Part shown: in pieces, positions 1-5,719 of the stretch | Numbering within the stretch: position 1 is the first letter of the stretch | How the letters are laid out: every line of letters starts with the position of its first letter | From: a virus | Strand: one strand, 5' to 3' | IMG/VR virus record: IMGVR_UViG_3300032093_001038 | Span: 1-20,515 of that record | Length of the DNA stretch: 20,515 nt | Made by a program: the position numbers and the translations under genes | Notes under the pieces: generated by a model | Databases searched by the model: none | What the model was told of the DNA's origin: nothing | Seen by the model: only the letters and a program-made list of their open reading frames with translations

Positions 1-76
1 CCTTGGCATCCTTGCGCTTACGAGCAAAGTAATCGACAACCTTGTGCGCCCTGAGTAATAGCTCCTCTTTACTCAA
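1..76 (-). CDS. Partial small gene, hypothetical
   Basis: An open frame enters from the left edge on the minus strand and continues out of the window. It would start at a TTG (76-74) and read MSKEELLLRAHKVVDYFARK onward, a charged and probably helical N-terminus. The start overlaps the stop codon of the upstream gene by 8 nt, as is usual in this operon. There is no ATG in the visible part, so the start is uncertain. No function is recognised. Confidence 0.4.
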   Translation of the reverse strand, partial: MSKEELLLRAHKVVDYFARKRKDAK

Positions 77-431
77 CGATAATCGTCTTTGATTGAAAGT
101 CGAATGTAACCCACTCAACTACTATCTCCTTCAGATCAGATAGGTTAATATCAACCCTAACCTTCCATCCATCCTTAGAGTTAATCAGCATCTCCTCAGT
201 CTCTATCTTAGTCATTTCATCATCGCTTACAATGTAGTTCACTAGCTCTACATTAGCTTTGACTGACTCGACAGATACATAGCCACCGACTATCCCATAA
301 GGCTTCACGTCTAAGTGTATAGACCACTGGACCTCAGCTACGAATGGGTTATAGTCATACTCATTGTGGTAGGATGATATTCCTACTAATACGGTCTTAT
401 TGACCTTCGTTAAAAACCTCATTGATTCCAT
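69..431 (-). CDS. Hypothetical protein, 120 aa
   Basis: A minus-strand gene for a soluble protein with alternating hydrophobic residues, suggesting beta structure. There is no signal peptide or membrane segment. I do not recognise the family. Two ATGs are possible: 431 (MESMRF) and 422 (MRFLTK). Both lie inside the 3' end of the upstream HTH gene, so the genes overlap by 26-35 nt and are probably translationally coupled. It is likely driven by the promoter in front of the HTH gene. Confidence 0.7.
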   Translation of the reverse strand: MESMRFLTKVNKTVLVGISSYHNEYDYNPFVAEVQWSIHLDVKPYGIVGGYVSVESVKANVELVNYIVSDDEMTKIETEEMLINSKDGWKVRVDINLSDLKEIVVEWVTFDFQSKTIIVE

Positions 432-603
432 CTCGTATGTTTTTGAAATAAGTTTCTAGTGCTTGAATCTCACTATCCTTCCAGTTGCCTTGAATGATCC
501 TCCTCTGCATCTTGCTACGATCAATTCCGCAGGCACGAGACACGTCAGCTAGATTAAATAATTCAATGTTGGCAACAATAAAATCTACAATTCCTTTACT
601 CAT
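397..603 (-). CDS. Small helix-turn-helix DNA-binding protein, putative regulator
   Basis: A 68-aa protein if started at the ATG at 603. A GTG at 624 would add 7 residues but lies inside the -7 promoter box, so 603 is preferred. The stretch FNLADVSRACGIDRSKMQRR reads as a helix-turn-helix: a first helix, a turn at CGIDR, then a recognition helix with basic and polar residues. A second helix (DSEIQALETYFKNI) follows. This is the size and shape of a small phage Cro- or repressor-like regulator. Two 20-bp palindromes lie just upstream (692-711 and 732-751), which suggests autoregulation. That link is inferred from position. It probably shares its transcript with the downstream gene. Confidence 0.7.
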   Translation of the reverse strand: MSKGIVDFIVANIELFNLADVSRACGIDRSKMQRRIIQGNWKDSEIQALETYFKNIRDGINEVFNEGQ

Positions 604-623
604 ATCTATGTTTTTATCAGTCA

Positions 624-655
624 CAAAGGTACTAATAAGAAATTACTCTTACAAA
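624..655 (-). promoter_or_regulatory. Bacteroidetes-type promoter for the HTH gene
   Basis: On the minus strand this reads TTTG (655-652), 20 bp, then TACCTTTG (631-624), an exact match to the Bacteroidetes primary sigma pattern TTTG/TAnnTTTG. Transcription should begin near 617, leaving about 14 nt before the ATG at 603. The spacer contains the 13-mer GTAAGAGTAATTT, which recurs near 3459-3471. Confidence 0.75.
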
Positions 656-691
656 TATTTTATAACATTTTTTATTAACAAATTTAATAAA

Positions 692-711
692 TTATACCCG
701 AATGCGTATAA
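692..711. promoter_or_regulatory. 20-bp palindrome, operator candidate copy 1
   Basis: TTATACCCGAATGCGTATAA has perfect 6-bp arms (TTATAC/GTATAA) around an 8-bp centre. It lies about 40 bp upstream of the -33 box of the HTH promoter. The same arms recur exactly 40 bp further on, which suggests cooperative protein binding to two sites. Confidence 0.6.
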
Positions 712-731
712 TTCTAACGATTCTTATTAAA

Positions 732-751
732 TTATACCCTATCGCGTATAA
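732..751. promoter_or_regulatory. 20-bp palindrome, operator candidate copy 2
   Basis: TTATACCCTATCGCGTATAA has the same arms as the copy at 692-711 and a different 4-base core. It ends just before the stop codon of the gene at 754-1056. The 40-bp start-to-start spacing is close to four helical turns, placing both sites on the same face of the DNA. Confidence 0.6.
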
Positions 752-753
752 AT

Positions 754-1056
754 TTATTTCTTAGTGGACTTACCATCCTTGCCTTGCCTAGCCCTATTTT
801 TCGAAGCCGCCTCACGAACTAGCTTACCAGACTTAGTGTGGGACATATCCTTCCCATCCTTATTGCCGTATGTATTAGCATCCTTGTTGGCTTTATTTAG
901 ACCTGCACGATACTTCTTCCTTTCATCAGTGGAGTGGTACTTCTTATTGTACTCGTTCTTCTTCTCCCTTGCCTCAGTGTTTGACTGAAAGTATTTAGCT
1001 GACTTAGACTTACCAGCTTTAGATCCAGCTAAGGTGTTGCGTGTTGAATTTGCCAT
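754..1056 (-). CDS. Conserved basic phage protein (DGKD..HT type), 100 aa
   Basis: Starts at the ATG at 1056 (MANSTRNTL); the TTG 6 nt upstream is less likely. The protein is strongly basic. Its C-terminal half contains YGNKDGKDMSHTKSGKL followed by ASKNRARQG. This arrangement of a basic helix, DGxDxSHT and SKNRxR is, from my recollection, common in small proteins of many tailed phages, including crAss-like ones, with no firm function. The K/R content would suit DNA or RNA binding, or a minor virion role. The promoter near 624 lies downstream of it, so it must be read from upstream. Confidence 0.75.
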   Translation of the reverse strand: MANSTRNTLAGSKAGKSKSAKYFQSNTEAREKKNEYNKKYHSTDERKKYRAGLNKANKDANTYGNKDGKDMSHTKSGKLVREAASKNRARQGKDGKSTKK

Positions 1057-1082
1057 ATACAAATTTAATTATTTTTAATCAA

Positions 1083-1598
1083 TCAGAATGTCTTATTTTT
1101 ACTTTCTTTCTCATTATGCTCCTTCAATTCACTCAATGTAAGGTTGATTAGCTGATTAAGCCTAGCTTTAATCTCAAATATCTCGCTCATCTTGGCCCTA
1201 ATTTCGAACGGTATTGCCGTAGGGGTAGTGTTCTTGTTAATGAACAGCTCCAGTGCATAGTTAAACTGATAACGATAAAGGTCATTGGTCATATACAAAG
1301 CCTCATGGGTCTTGTTCCCAAGGTGGATCATTGAGGCATGAGTCCTTCCGCTAAACCTTCTCCCTAGCTCCTTAGTCCCGATGTTTGTGAATATCCTGAC
1401 CATATAAACGGCAGCCGACCTTGGCTTGACATAGCACTGAGTTCTTTTTACAGATAGTATATCATCCTTAGTGATAAACCTAGATGGATGCCTTTTAGAT
1501 ATTTTTTGATTTGCTACCGACCCATCAGGTATAGTCTCATTGAATGACTGCACTACGCAGTCTAAAATCTGCTCATAAATCTGTTCTTGGTTGTTCAT
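1083..1598 (-). CDS. DnaA domain IV-like DNA-binding protein (first copy)
   Basis: A 171-aa protein. Residues about 48-100 match the C-terminal DNA-binding domain of DnaA: a helix with RSAAVYMVRIF, then TNIGTKELGRRFSGRTHASM and IHLGNK. This corresponds to the DnaA pattern of a helix, 'IG..FGGRDHTTVIHA', and a basic residue. The AAA+ ATPase domain is absent, so it could bind DnaA-box-like sites without acting as a full initiator. The C-terminal 60 residues are probably helical and unrecognised. An ACTAGT-centred site (1630-1645) lies upstream, as it does for the second DnaA-like gene at 7165-7698. Possible roles are origin binding, copying host DnaA specificity, or regulation. Confidence 0.75.
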   Translation of the reverse strand: MNNQEQIYEQILDCVVQSFNETIPDGSVANQKISKRHPSRFITKDDILSVKRTQCYVKPRSAAVYMVRIFTNIGTKELGRRFSGRTHASMIHLGNKTHEALYMTNDLYRYQFNYALELFINKNTTPTAIPFEIRAKMSEIFEIKARLNQLINLTLSELKEHNEKESKNKTF

Positions 1599-1629
1599 GC
1601 GATTATGTTTTTTATTTCGTATTACGATA

Positions 1630-1645
1630 GTATTACTAGTGTATT
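1630..1645. promoter_or_regulatory. ACTAGT-centred site upstream of the first DnaA-like gene
   Basis: GTATTACTAGTGTATT lies 32-47 bp upstream of the ATG at 1598. The same 16 bases occur at 7701-7716, directly upstream of the second DnaA-like gene. Related sites cluster inside the replication organizer gene (10078-10190). Operator function is inferred. Confidence 0.5.
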
Positions 1646-1682
1646 CTTTTGATTAGCTTGAAACTTATTAAGGTAATAAAGT

Positions 1683-1715
1683 GGAATGGGTTGATAATCA
1701 ATACCTTCCCATCCC
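1683..1715 (-). terminator. Strong hairpin downstream of the small-gene operon
   Basis: On the minus strand GGGAUGGG (1715-1708) pairs with CCCAUUCC (1690-1683) over 8 bp including one G-U. An inner stem UUGAU/AUCAA pairs around a single base. It sits 42 nt after the stop of the 50-aa gene at 1757-1909. The following sequence is T-rich but has no clean U tract, so it may be a weak terminator or an RNA-stabilising hairpin. Confidence 0.5.
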
Positions 1716-1756
1716 ATCCTTATTTTAAACCTAAACAAACAACTAACAATAGATAA

Positions 1757-1909
1757 CTAACTATCTTGGAATGTTTTAAGCATTTTTTTGTAGTCCTTAT
1801 TTACCTTAACCTTCTTGTTAGCCTCGTTTCTAACATAGATCACCCAATCTTGCCACGACATTTGTTCTGTCGGATAGCTGGAACTTAATACGCAAATGTA
1901 CTTATTCAT
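1757..1909 (-). CDS. Hypothetical small protein, 50 aa
   Basis: A short gene read directly from the sequence: MNKYICVLSSSYPTEQMSWQ, then a basic C-terminus (NKKVKVNKDYKKMLKTFQDS). Its ATG lies within the last codons of the upstream 56-aa gene (8-nt overlap), which supports it as a real coupled gene. It is followed by the hairpin at 1683-1715, so it appears to be the last gene of this operon segment. The family is not recognised. Confidence 0.6.
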   Translation of the reverse strand: MNKYICVLSSSYPTEQMSWQDWVIYVRNEANKKVKVNKDYKKMLKTFQDS

Positions 1910-2072
1910 AGTTTATAAAAATTAGTTTATTCTTAATTATTGCATCGTATCCGTACTCAGCCTTCCCCCAATTCATAGTGTGGCACATACAGTCCCCGAT
2001 GCTTTTCTTTTCTTTGGAACATGGCCTGTCACATGAATGGAAGGCGCAAAAGTTAATAGGGCAGTCCTTCAT
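1902..2072 (-). CDS. Cysteine-rich small protein, 56 aa
   Basis: Begins MKDCPINFCAFHSCDRPCSK and contains six cysteines (4, 9, 14, 18, 28 and 30) plus histidines at 12 and 31. The spacing suggests metal binding, most likely zinc, although no known finger pattern is matched exactly. It overlaps the end of the upstream gene by 20 nt and the start of the downstream gene by 8 nt, as genes do throughout this operon. It could be a small regulator or a host-takeover protein. Confidence 0.65.
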   Translation of the reverse strand: MKDCPINFCAFHSCDRPCSKEKKSIGDCMCHTMNWGKAEYGYDAIIKNKLIFINYE

Positions 2073-2298
2073 CTTCTCTCATTTTTAGTTTGGAGTCAAC
2101 TATTACTTCTGGTCTGGAGTGCATGACCTTTTTACCAATCGTATCTAAGACATTCAGCTCAGACTCGTAATACTCTGCCAACATAAGCTTATCAGACCTT
2201 TTGAAGTAATCTGACTTAGATTGAAGGTTTTCAGTTTGGTTGTAGATGAGGCGAAATAATACCTTTACTTCGTCCTCGTTTAAATTAATAGTCCTCAT
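2053..2298 (-). CDS. Hypothetical helical protein, 81 aa
   Basis: Starts MRTINLNEDEVKVLFRLIYN. The sequence is strongly helical, with a heptad-like run between about residues 8 and 58. There is no membrane segment or signal peptide. It overlaps the preceding gene by 14 nt and the following one by 20 nt. The family is not recognised. Confidence 0.7.
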   Translation of the reverse strand: MRTINLNEDEVKVLFRLIYNQTENLQSKSDYFKRSDKLMLAEYYESELNVLDTIGKKVMHSRPEVIVDSKLKMREDEGLPY

Positions 2299-2470
2299 CT
2301 CGTAAGTTGAAAAAAATGAAACAAGCGATTGATAAGCAAGCTACTATACACAAGATAGTCAACCACTCTATTAGTTCCTTAGCTGAAGATGGGATAATTG
2401 CAACGATAATAAAAATCGTAGCGATAAAGACGATCAAGGATCGTTCTTTGTACTTTTTGTAGTCGATCAT
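2285..2470 (-). CDS. Small membrane protein, two transmembrane segments, 61 aa
   Basis: A charged N-terminus (MIDYKKYKERS) is followed by two hydrophobic segments: LIVFIATIFIIVAIIPS at about residues 12-28 and LTILCIVACLSIACFIFF at about 37-54. A charged C-terminus (NLRDEDY) follows. It is the third of three consecutive small membrane proteins. The size and topology would suit a holin or antiholin, but no endolysin is visible, so a host-takeover or exclusion role is equally possible. Its ATG overlaps the upstream stop as ATGA, so the two genes are coupled. Confidence 0.7.
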   Translation of the reverse strand: MIDYKKYKERSLIVFIATIFIIVAIIPSSAKELIEWLTILCIVACLSIACFIFFNLRDEDY

Positions 2471-2607
2471 TTGTTTTGTTTTATTAGTTTGTAAATGAAA
2501 ATTAAAATTAAAGCTGTCAGCAGAAAGGATGATAGTAAATCAATCCCCAGCAGTTCCGATACAATCCACCCTAGGAAAATAATCGGCATAAGGTTCTGAG
2601 CTACCAT
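2467..2607 (-). CDS. Small membrane protein, 46 aa
   Basis: Read directly from the sequence: MVAQNLMPIIFLGWIVSELL, then GIDLLSSFLLTALILIFIYK and a short basic tail. It has two hydrophobic helices separated by GID. It overlaps the upstream 42-aa gene by 7 nt, and its stop overlaps the next start (ATGA). The coupling and the neighbouring membrane proteins support a real gene. The function is unknown. Confidence 0.6.
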   Translation of the reverse strand: MVAQNLMPIIFLGWIVSELLGIDLLSSFLLTALILIFIYKLIKQNK

Positions 2608-2729
2608 CTCCTTCTCTTGTTTAGTTCAATGCACATTCTGGTGTAGTAATAAGCCAACGATATAGACATCGAGGTGATGAGCAGTGGCATCATCGCCACC
2701 GCCCTCATAGTTATCCATAAATTCCTCAT
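2601..2729 (-). CDS. Small membrane protein, 42 aa
   Basis: Begins MRNLWITMRAVAMMPLLITS and continues MSISLAYYYTRM, ending in a basic tail (NKRRRW). It is a single hydrophobic segment with positive residues on both sides. Its ATG overlaps the stop of the upstream gene as ATGA. It is the first of three consecutive small membrane proteins. No family is recognised. Confidence 0.6.
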   Translation of the reverse strand: MRNLWITMRAVAMMPLLITSMSISLAYYYTRMCIELNKRRRW

Positions 2730-2959
2730 ATAAAGTCAATGTCATTGCAAGTGAACGCATCCAGCTCCATCCCATTATCATCTATCAATGCCACGCGATA
2801 TTCCGCATACTCCTCATTGTACAGTGACTTCCACTTATTAAACCTTCTGTTATATACCCTCCCTTCATTTTCAGTGACAATACACTCATTCGGGCCTTCA
2901 ATGTCTATGCTGTGAGTCCCCTCACGCTCAGACCACCTTTTGATTTCTATGCTATACAT
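2726..2959 (-). CDS. Hypothetical protein, 77 aa
   Basis: Starts MYSIEIKRWSEREGTHSIDI. It is an acidic, soluble and probably beta-rich protein, ending DAFTCNDIDFI. It overlaps the upstream gene by 8 nt and the downstream membrane-protein gene by 4 nt. The family is not recognised. Confidence 0.7.
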   Translation of the reverse strand: MYSIEIKRWSEREGTHSIDIEGPNECIVTENEGRVYNRRFNKWKSLYNEEYAEYRVALIDDNGMELDAFTCNDIDFI

Positions 2960-3200
2960 TTTTGAATAAAATTGATGTGATTAAACCTATTGCCTTCTCG
3001 TAATGAGTCGATGCCGTAGCATACTGATCGTTGATATATATACCAAAAGTGTGTCCCTTCGGTAGCTTGATTGTCTTAATGTATCCGTAGCTTTCTCCGT
3101 AGCTGTTACTGAACGTAGCTATTAAAGTCTCAGCAGGGTAATGCTCAGCCGACTTCCCACTAGGGCTGCATGGCTGGATGATGTTCACCTCTATACTCAT
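2952..3200 (-). CDS. Hypothetical protein, 82 aa
   Basis: Starts MSIEVNIIQPCSPSGKSAEH. The middle is glycine- and tyrosine-rich (SYGESYGYIKTI) and probably beta-stranded. No signal peptide or membrane segment is seen. It overlaps the upstream gene by 4 nt, indicating coupled translation. The family is not recognised. Confidence 0.7.
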   Translation of the reverse strand: MSIEVNIIQPCSPSGKSAEHYPAETLIATFSNSYGESYGYIKTIKLPKGHTFGIYINDQYATASTHYEKAIGLITSILFKNV

Positions 3201-3421
3201 AGCTTTGACGTGATAAGATTGTATTCATGTTGACTTATCTCAACCCACTCATTCCACCCATCGTATTTACTGAGCAGAATGTTGGGGTGTTCGCTGGATG
3301 AATCAAAGCTAACTAAGTCCCCATTACCACCTTTGATTAAGTAAGCAATGATATTTGCATCACCGCTGATTGAATAAACATCGCAGACCTCTGTCCCGAA
3401 TAAGAAAAATGTTTTTTCCAT
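3197..3421 (-). CDS. Hypothetical protein, 74 aa
   Basis: Starts MEKTFFLFGTEVCDVYSISG. A small soluble protein. Its ATG is preceded by AAAAACAAAACACA, a leader type seen before several genes in this block, instead of a Shine-Dalgarno sequence. A promoter candidate (3447-3454) lies about 26 nt upstream, so this is probably the first gene of the run of overlapping genes down to 1757. Confidence 0.7.
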   Translation of the reverse strand: MEKTFFLFGTEVCDVYSISGDANIIAYLIKGGNGDLVSFDSSSEHPNILLSKYDGWNEWVEISQHEYNLITSKL

Positions 3422-3446
3422 TGTGTTTTGTTTTTGATTTGTTCGA

Positions 3447-3471
3447 CAAATTTATATTAAATTACTCTTAC
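3447..3471 (-). promoter_or_regulatory. Candidate promoter for the 3421-1757 operon
   Basis: The minus strand reads TAAATTTG (3454-3447), matching TAnnTTTG. Five bases upstream is the 13-mer GTAAGAGTAATTT (3471-3459), also present in the HTH gene promoter. No clear TTTG is found at the -33 position, so the promoter may be weak or activator-dependent. Confidence 0.5.
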
Positions 3472-3483
3472 TTTCACTATTAG

Positions 3484-3681
3484 TTAATAACAATGTAGCT
3501 GTTCATATATCTTTTCCTCTATTTTATCCACAAGGCCGCCAGCCTCACATATATTCCATATGTCCACCGATGATCCTGATGGGTAGATTTCATAGCACTG
3601 GATCTCATGCTTACCGTGGTACACATCGTGATGATATGTTACATCCAACATCACATCGCAAAATTCTATTGTTCCTTTCAT
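3484..3681 (-). CDS. Hypothetical phage protein, 65 aa
   Basis: Starts MKGTIEFCDVMLDVTYHHDV. A histidine-rich centre (YHHDVYHGKHEIQCYEIYP) is followed by VDIWNI and a C-terminal helix (LVDKIEEKIYEQLHCY). The layout of a beta-sheet front, a 'VDI' element and an acidic helix resembles a type of small protein seen in many phages, but I cannot name a function. Its start lies within the end of the upstream gene (ATGA-type overlap of 4 nt). Confidence 0.7.
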   Translation of the reverse strand: MKGTIEFCDVMLDVTYHHDVYHGKHEIQCYEIYPSGSSVDIWNICEAGGLVDKIEEKIYEQLHCY

Positions 3682-3875
3682 TGTTCTGCTATTAAGATAA
3701 ATTCGTAGTACATATCGTAAAGGTCATTGAACAGGTCTTGAATATCGTCAGCGTATCTCGTGTCTCCGTTATCATCCACGACATATATGCTACGCCCTGA
3801 GCTGTGAAATCTACTGATTTCAATGTGGGCCAGCTCTGAGGCCAGCTCCACATGATTTACTGTGATGTTACTCAT
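3678..3875 (-). CDS. Hypothetical protein, 65 aa
   Basis: Starts MSNITVNHVELASELAHIEI and ends in an acidic helical segment (DIQDLFNDLYDMYYEFILIA). No membrane segment is seen. The ATG is preceded by AATAAACCAAACACA, the A-rich leader used repeatedly in this block. It overlaps the downstream gene by 4 nt. The family is not recognised. Confidence 0.7.
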   Translation of the reverse strand: MSNITVNHVELASELAHIEISRFHSSGRSIYVVDDNGDTRYADDIQDLFNDLYDMYYEFILIAEQ

Positions 3876-3928
3876 TGTGTTTGGTTTATTAGTTTATGCG
3901 TTACGGATGCGCATCCCCCTTGTTTTGT

Positions 3929-4108
3929 TTATTGTTCGTATTGTATTGTTACTTCCTTAAACTTATCTGCATCCACCCACTTCCCATCAACCTCTACGCT
4001 GTCGATGTACATCTCAGGGTTCATTGCACTTCCGTGGTTCACCACCTTGTAGTCAGTGACTACTTTTACATCACCACTCAAGGTGATTGCTACTAACTTT
4101 CCGTTCAT
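3929..4108 (-). CDS. Hypothetical protein, 59 aa
   Basis: A small gene read directly: MNGKLVAITLSGDVKVVTDY, then EMYIDSVEVDGKWVDADKFK and a stop. The alternating pattern suggests a small beta-sheet protein. It sits in line between two genes of the same strand and fills an otherwise empty 180-nt interval. Plus-strand frames in the same place have no plausible starts or context. The family is not recognised. Confidence 0.65.
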   Translation of the reverse strand: MNGKLVAITLSGDVKVVTDYKVVNHGSAMNPEMYIDSVEVDGKWVDADKFKEVTIQYEQ

Positions 4109-4113
4109 TGTAT

Positions 4114-4347
4114 TTATTTATTTAATTTAATTTTAACCCCTGACCATAGCATATCGAACTCAGGCCTCTCTTTGCTTTCTACCACCTCCAGATTGTGCAT
4201 CCTTGCGTACTTTCTGATATGCTTGCTTGTTGTCTGTGAGTACTTGCCGTTCTCGATTAACTTGTTGCCGTCTATCGTAGCAACGTGAGTAACGAATGAG
4301 AAGAACTTATTCCCATCCACGAACATATTATGCCCTACTTTTTCCAT
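4114..4347 (-). CDS. Conserved small phage protein (TTSKH type), 77 aa
   Basis: Starts MEKVGHNMFVDGNKFFSFVT. It contains YFSF-THVA-like and GKYSQTTSKHIRK elements. A pattern of an aromatic strand, then GKxSxTTSKH, is familiar to me from small proteins in phages, with no assigned function. The leader ends ACACAATG. The 3' end is only 5 nt from the next gene. Confidence 0.7.
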   Translation of the reverse strand: MEKVGHNMFVDGNKFFSFVTHVATIDGNKLIENGKYSQTTSKHIRKYARMHNLEVVESKERPEFDMLWSGVKIKLNK

Positions 4348-4371
4348 TGTGTTTATTTATTTATTGGTTTA

Positions 4372-4782
4372 TTACTTTTTAGTGAATACTGCCTCTCCGT
4401 TACTGAATGTCCCTACTCGCTCGTACATATTGTAACCGCTTGATATTTTGTCCCAATTCTTATCTATCCAAGACTCAATCTCCTCCACATTTCCATCATC
4501 GTAGCAAGAATTATCAACCCTTATAGAAAGTGAACATAGGCCGCGATACTCACTGATAGCTATCTCTGTTCCGTAGCCTTGTAGTATTATGTGATCCTCT
4601 CTATCGTCCCACTTATCTGCTGTACTGAAATCAGGGAAATCAGATATGATCCCTTGCTGAATATTCTCTATCACAAAATCAGCCTCATCGTATATCTCAT
4701 TTCCATACTCATCTTCATACATAGGCCACTCGAAATACGATACCCTTTGTGCATTGCTTAAATAACTAACTGAACGTCCCAT
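4372..4782 (-). CDS. Conserved phage protein (MGRSVSY family), 136 aa
   Basis: Begins MGRSVSYLSNAQRVSYFEWP and has an acidic centre (DEADFVIENIQQGI), then FPDFSTADKWDDREDHIIL and ISEYRGLCSLSI. A start of MGRSVSY, an FP...W..RE...IL segment and a later SEYxGL is a recognisable pattern of hypothetical proteins in many phages. The function is unknown. It is a soluble cytoplasmic protein. It sits in the middle of the early-type small-gene block. Confidence 0.75.
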   Translation of the reverse strand: MGRSVSYLSNAQRVSYFEWPMYEDEYGNEIYDEADFVIENIQQGIISDFPDFSTADKWDDREDHIILQGYGTEIAISEYRGLCSLSIRVDNSCYDDGNVEEIESWIDKNWDKISSGYNMYERVGTFSNGEAVFTKK

Positions 4783-4807
4783 AGTTTTTTGTTTTTTATG
4801 TTTATAA

Positions 4808-5089
4808 TTATTGGTTTATTACATACTTAATTCCCTTACTGATAGCCGACCTTGTGGACTTACTGAGGTATCCTCCAATGCCTTCCTTTTGCAGACTGAA
4901 TGCTAAGATTGTACCTGTGACCGAACCGAATTTAATCGAAGCCGTCTGAGCAAATTCATACACGGTCTTACCTTGCTTCACTAGGTCATAGACCTGCTGT
5001 CCATTGTCAAATGCAGAGGACTTTGGAAAGTCCCACTGACCTGTCTCGATAGCCGTTACATAGGCTTTTAGAATGTCTCTGTGTTTCAT
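4808..5089 (-). CDS. Hypothetical protein, 93 aa
   Basis: The ATG at 5089 (MKHRDILKAYVTAIETGQWD) is preferred over the one 24 nt upstream because it is preceded by the leader AAAACACAATG shared with neighbouring genes. The protein is mostly helical with a serine-rich C-terminus ending KYVINQ. Its last codons (AACCAATAA) are part of a recurring intergenic leader motif. The family is not recognised. Confidence 0.65.
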   Translation of the reverse strand: MKHRDILKAYVTAIETGQWDFPKSSAFDNGQQVYDLVKQGKTVYEFAQTASIKFGSVTGTILAFSLQKEGIGGYLSKSTRSAISKGIKYVINQ

Positions 5090-5102
5090 TGTGTTTTGTT
5101 TT

Positions 5103-5252
5103 TTATAGTTCATAAATTGTATCGAATATCCACTTACGAGTGCGGCACATATAGTTTATGTAATTATCTTCGTGCGCATCATCAACAAATTCTTTTTTGA
5201 TCAGAACTGACTTCCAGTTTTTTGATTTGAATACTACTAATCTTTTTTGCAT
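5103..5252 (-). CDS. Hypothetical basic small protein, 49 aa, downstream of a hammerhead ribozyme
   Basis: Read directly: MQKRLVVFKSKNWKSVLIKK, EFVDDAHEDNYINYMCRTRK and WIFDTIYEL. Its ATG (5252) lies 18 nt after the predicted cleavage site of the hammerhead at 5265-5326. Cleavage would leave a 5'-hydroxyl mRNA starting UUAACCAAUAAUAAAGUUAUG, minus its final base beyond 20. The same leader pattern precedes the gene at 5720-5905 after the other hammerhead. The paired arrangement supports this short frame as a real gene. The function is unknown. Confidence 0.6.
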   Translation of the reverse strand: MQKRLVVFKSKNWKSVLIKKEFVDDAHEDNYINYMCRTRKWIFDTIYEL

Positions 5253-5264
5253 AACTTTATTATT

Positions 5265-5326
5265 GGTTAAGACATACAGGCTGTTACACCTGTACGTTTC
5301 GTCTATTCAAGACTCATCAGTTAACC
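5265..5326 (-). ncRNA. Type I hammerhead ribozyme 2
   Basis: On the minus-strand RNA, in 5'-3' order: GGUUAA (5326-5321, stem I); CUGAUGA (5320-5314, core); GUCU-UGAAU-AGAC (5313-5301, stem-loop II); GAAA (5300-5297, core, whose last A pairs with U 5272); CGUACAGG (5296-5289) pairing with CCUGUAUG (5280-5273) through an 8-nt loop (stem III, one G-U); then U-C (5272-5271) and UUAACC (5270-5265, stem I). All conserved core positions are present and the cleavage triplet is GUC, so cutting is expected between 5271 and 5270. The ends lie in stem I, making it type I. The stop codon of the upstream gene is inside the core. This is motif recognition; activity was not tested. Confidence 0.9.
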
Positions 5327-5706
5327 TTTGCGCTAGGTTCTGTGATAAAATACTTCTCATCAAATTCGTAGCGCTCACCTTTGTAGTCAGGGTTGAATAT
5401 CAAGTCCTGCTTGCGTGTTTTGATTCCATTGCTGTCTGTACTTTCAACCCTTACCGGAATGCATTCCTGTGTGTATATTATTGTCAGCTCACTAACCTCT
5501 GACTTCCACCACAGAAACGATTGAAGGTCTGTGCTGATCTTCACAACCAATGTAGGTTCAGGGTTTTTTACATACTCCCCAAGGCCTACAAAGGTCTCGA
5601 TGATAGCTCCGCGGCTTGCGTAGAACTCGTTAAAATTGTCAGCTATTTCCTGAGCTGTGAAAGGGTTGTTATTCAACCCAATGTTTAAAGTTACTAGTGT
5701 GTTCAT
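5317..5706 (-). CDS. Hypothetical protein between two hammerheads, 129 aa
   Basis: Starts MNTLVTLNIGLNNNPFTAQE. The centre is beta-rich (TLVVKISTDLQSFLWWKSE, SELTIIYTQECIPVRVES). No membrane segment or known catalytic motif is seen. It ends AKVN followed by UGA UGA, and both stops lie in the CUGAUGA core of hammerhead 2. With the gene at 5720-5905 it forms the dicistronic segment between the two predicted cleavage sites. An ACTAGT (5693-5698) occurs in its first codons. The family is not recognised. Confidence 0.7.
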   Translation of the reverse strand: MNTLVTLNIGLNNNPFTAQEIADNFNEFYASRGAIIETFVGLGEYVKNPEPTLVVKISTDLQSFLWWKSEVSELTIIYTQECIPVRVESTDSNGIKTRKQDLIFNPDYKGERYEFDEKYFITEPSAKVN

Positions 5707-5719
5707 ATTACTTTGTTTT

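Noticed and set aside
764-988. A plus-strand frame opposite the basic DGKD protein
   Set aside because: It is antisense to a gene with recognisable conserved motifs, and has no leader or promoter.
3852-4096. Two plus-strand frames of 66 codons
   Set aside because: They overlap each other and lie antisense to the 59-aa and 65-aa genes, which fit the operon spacing and leader pattern.
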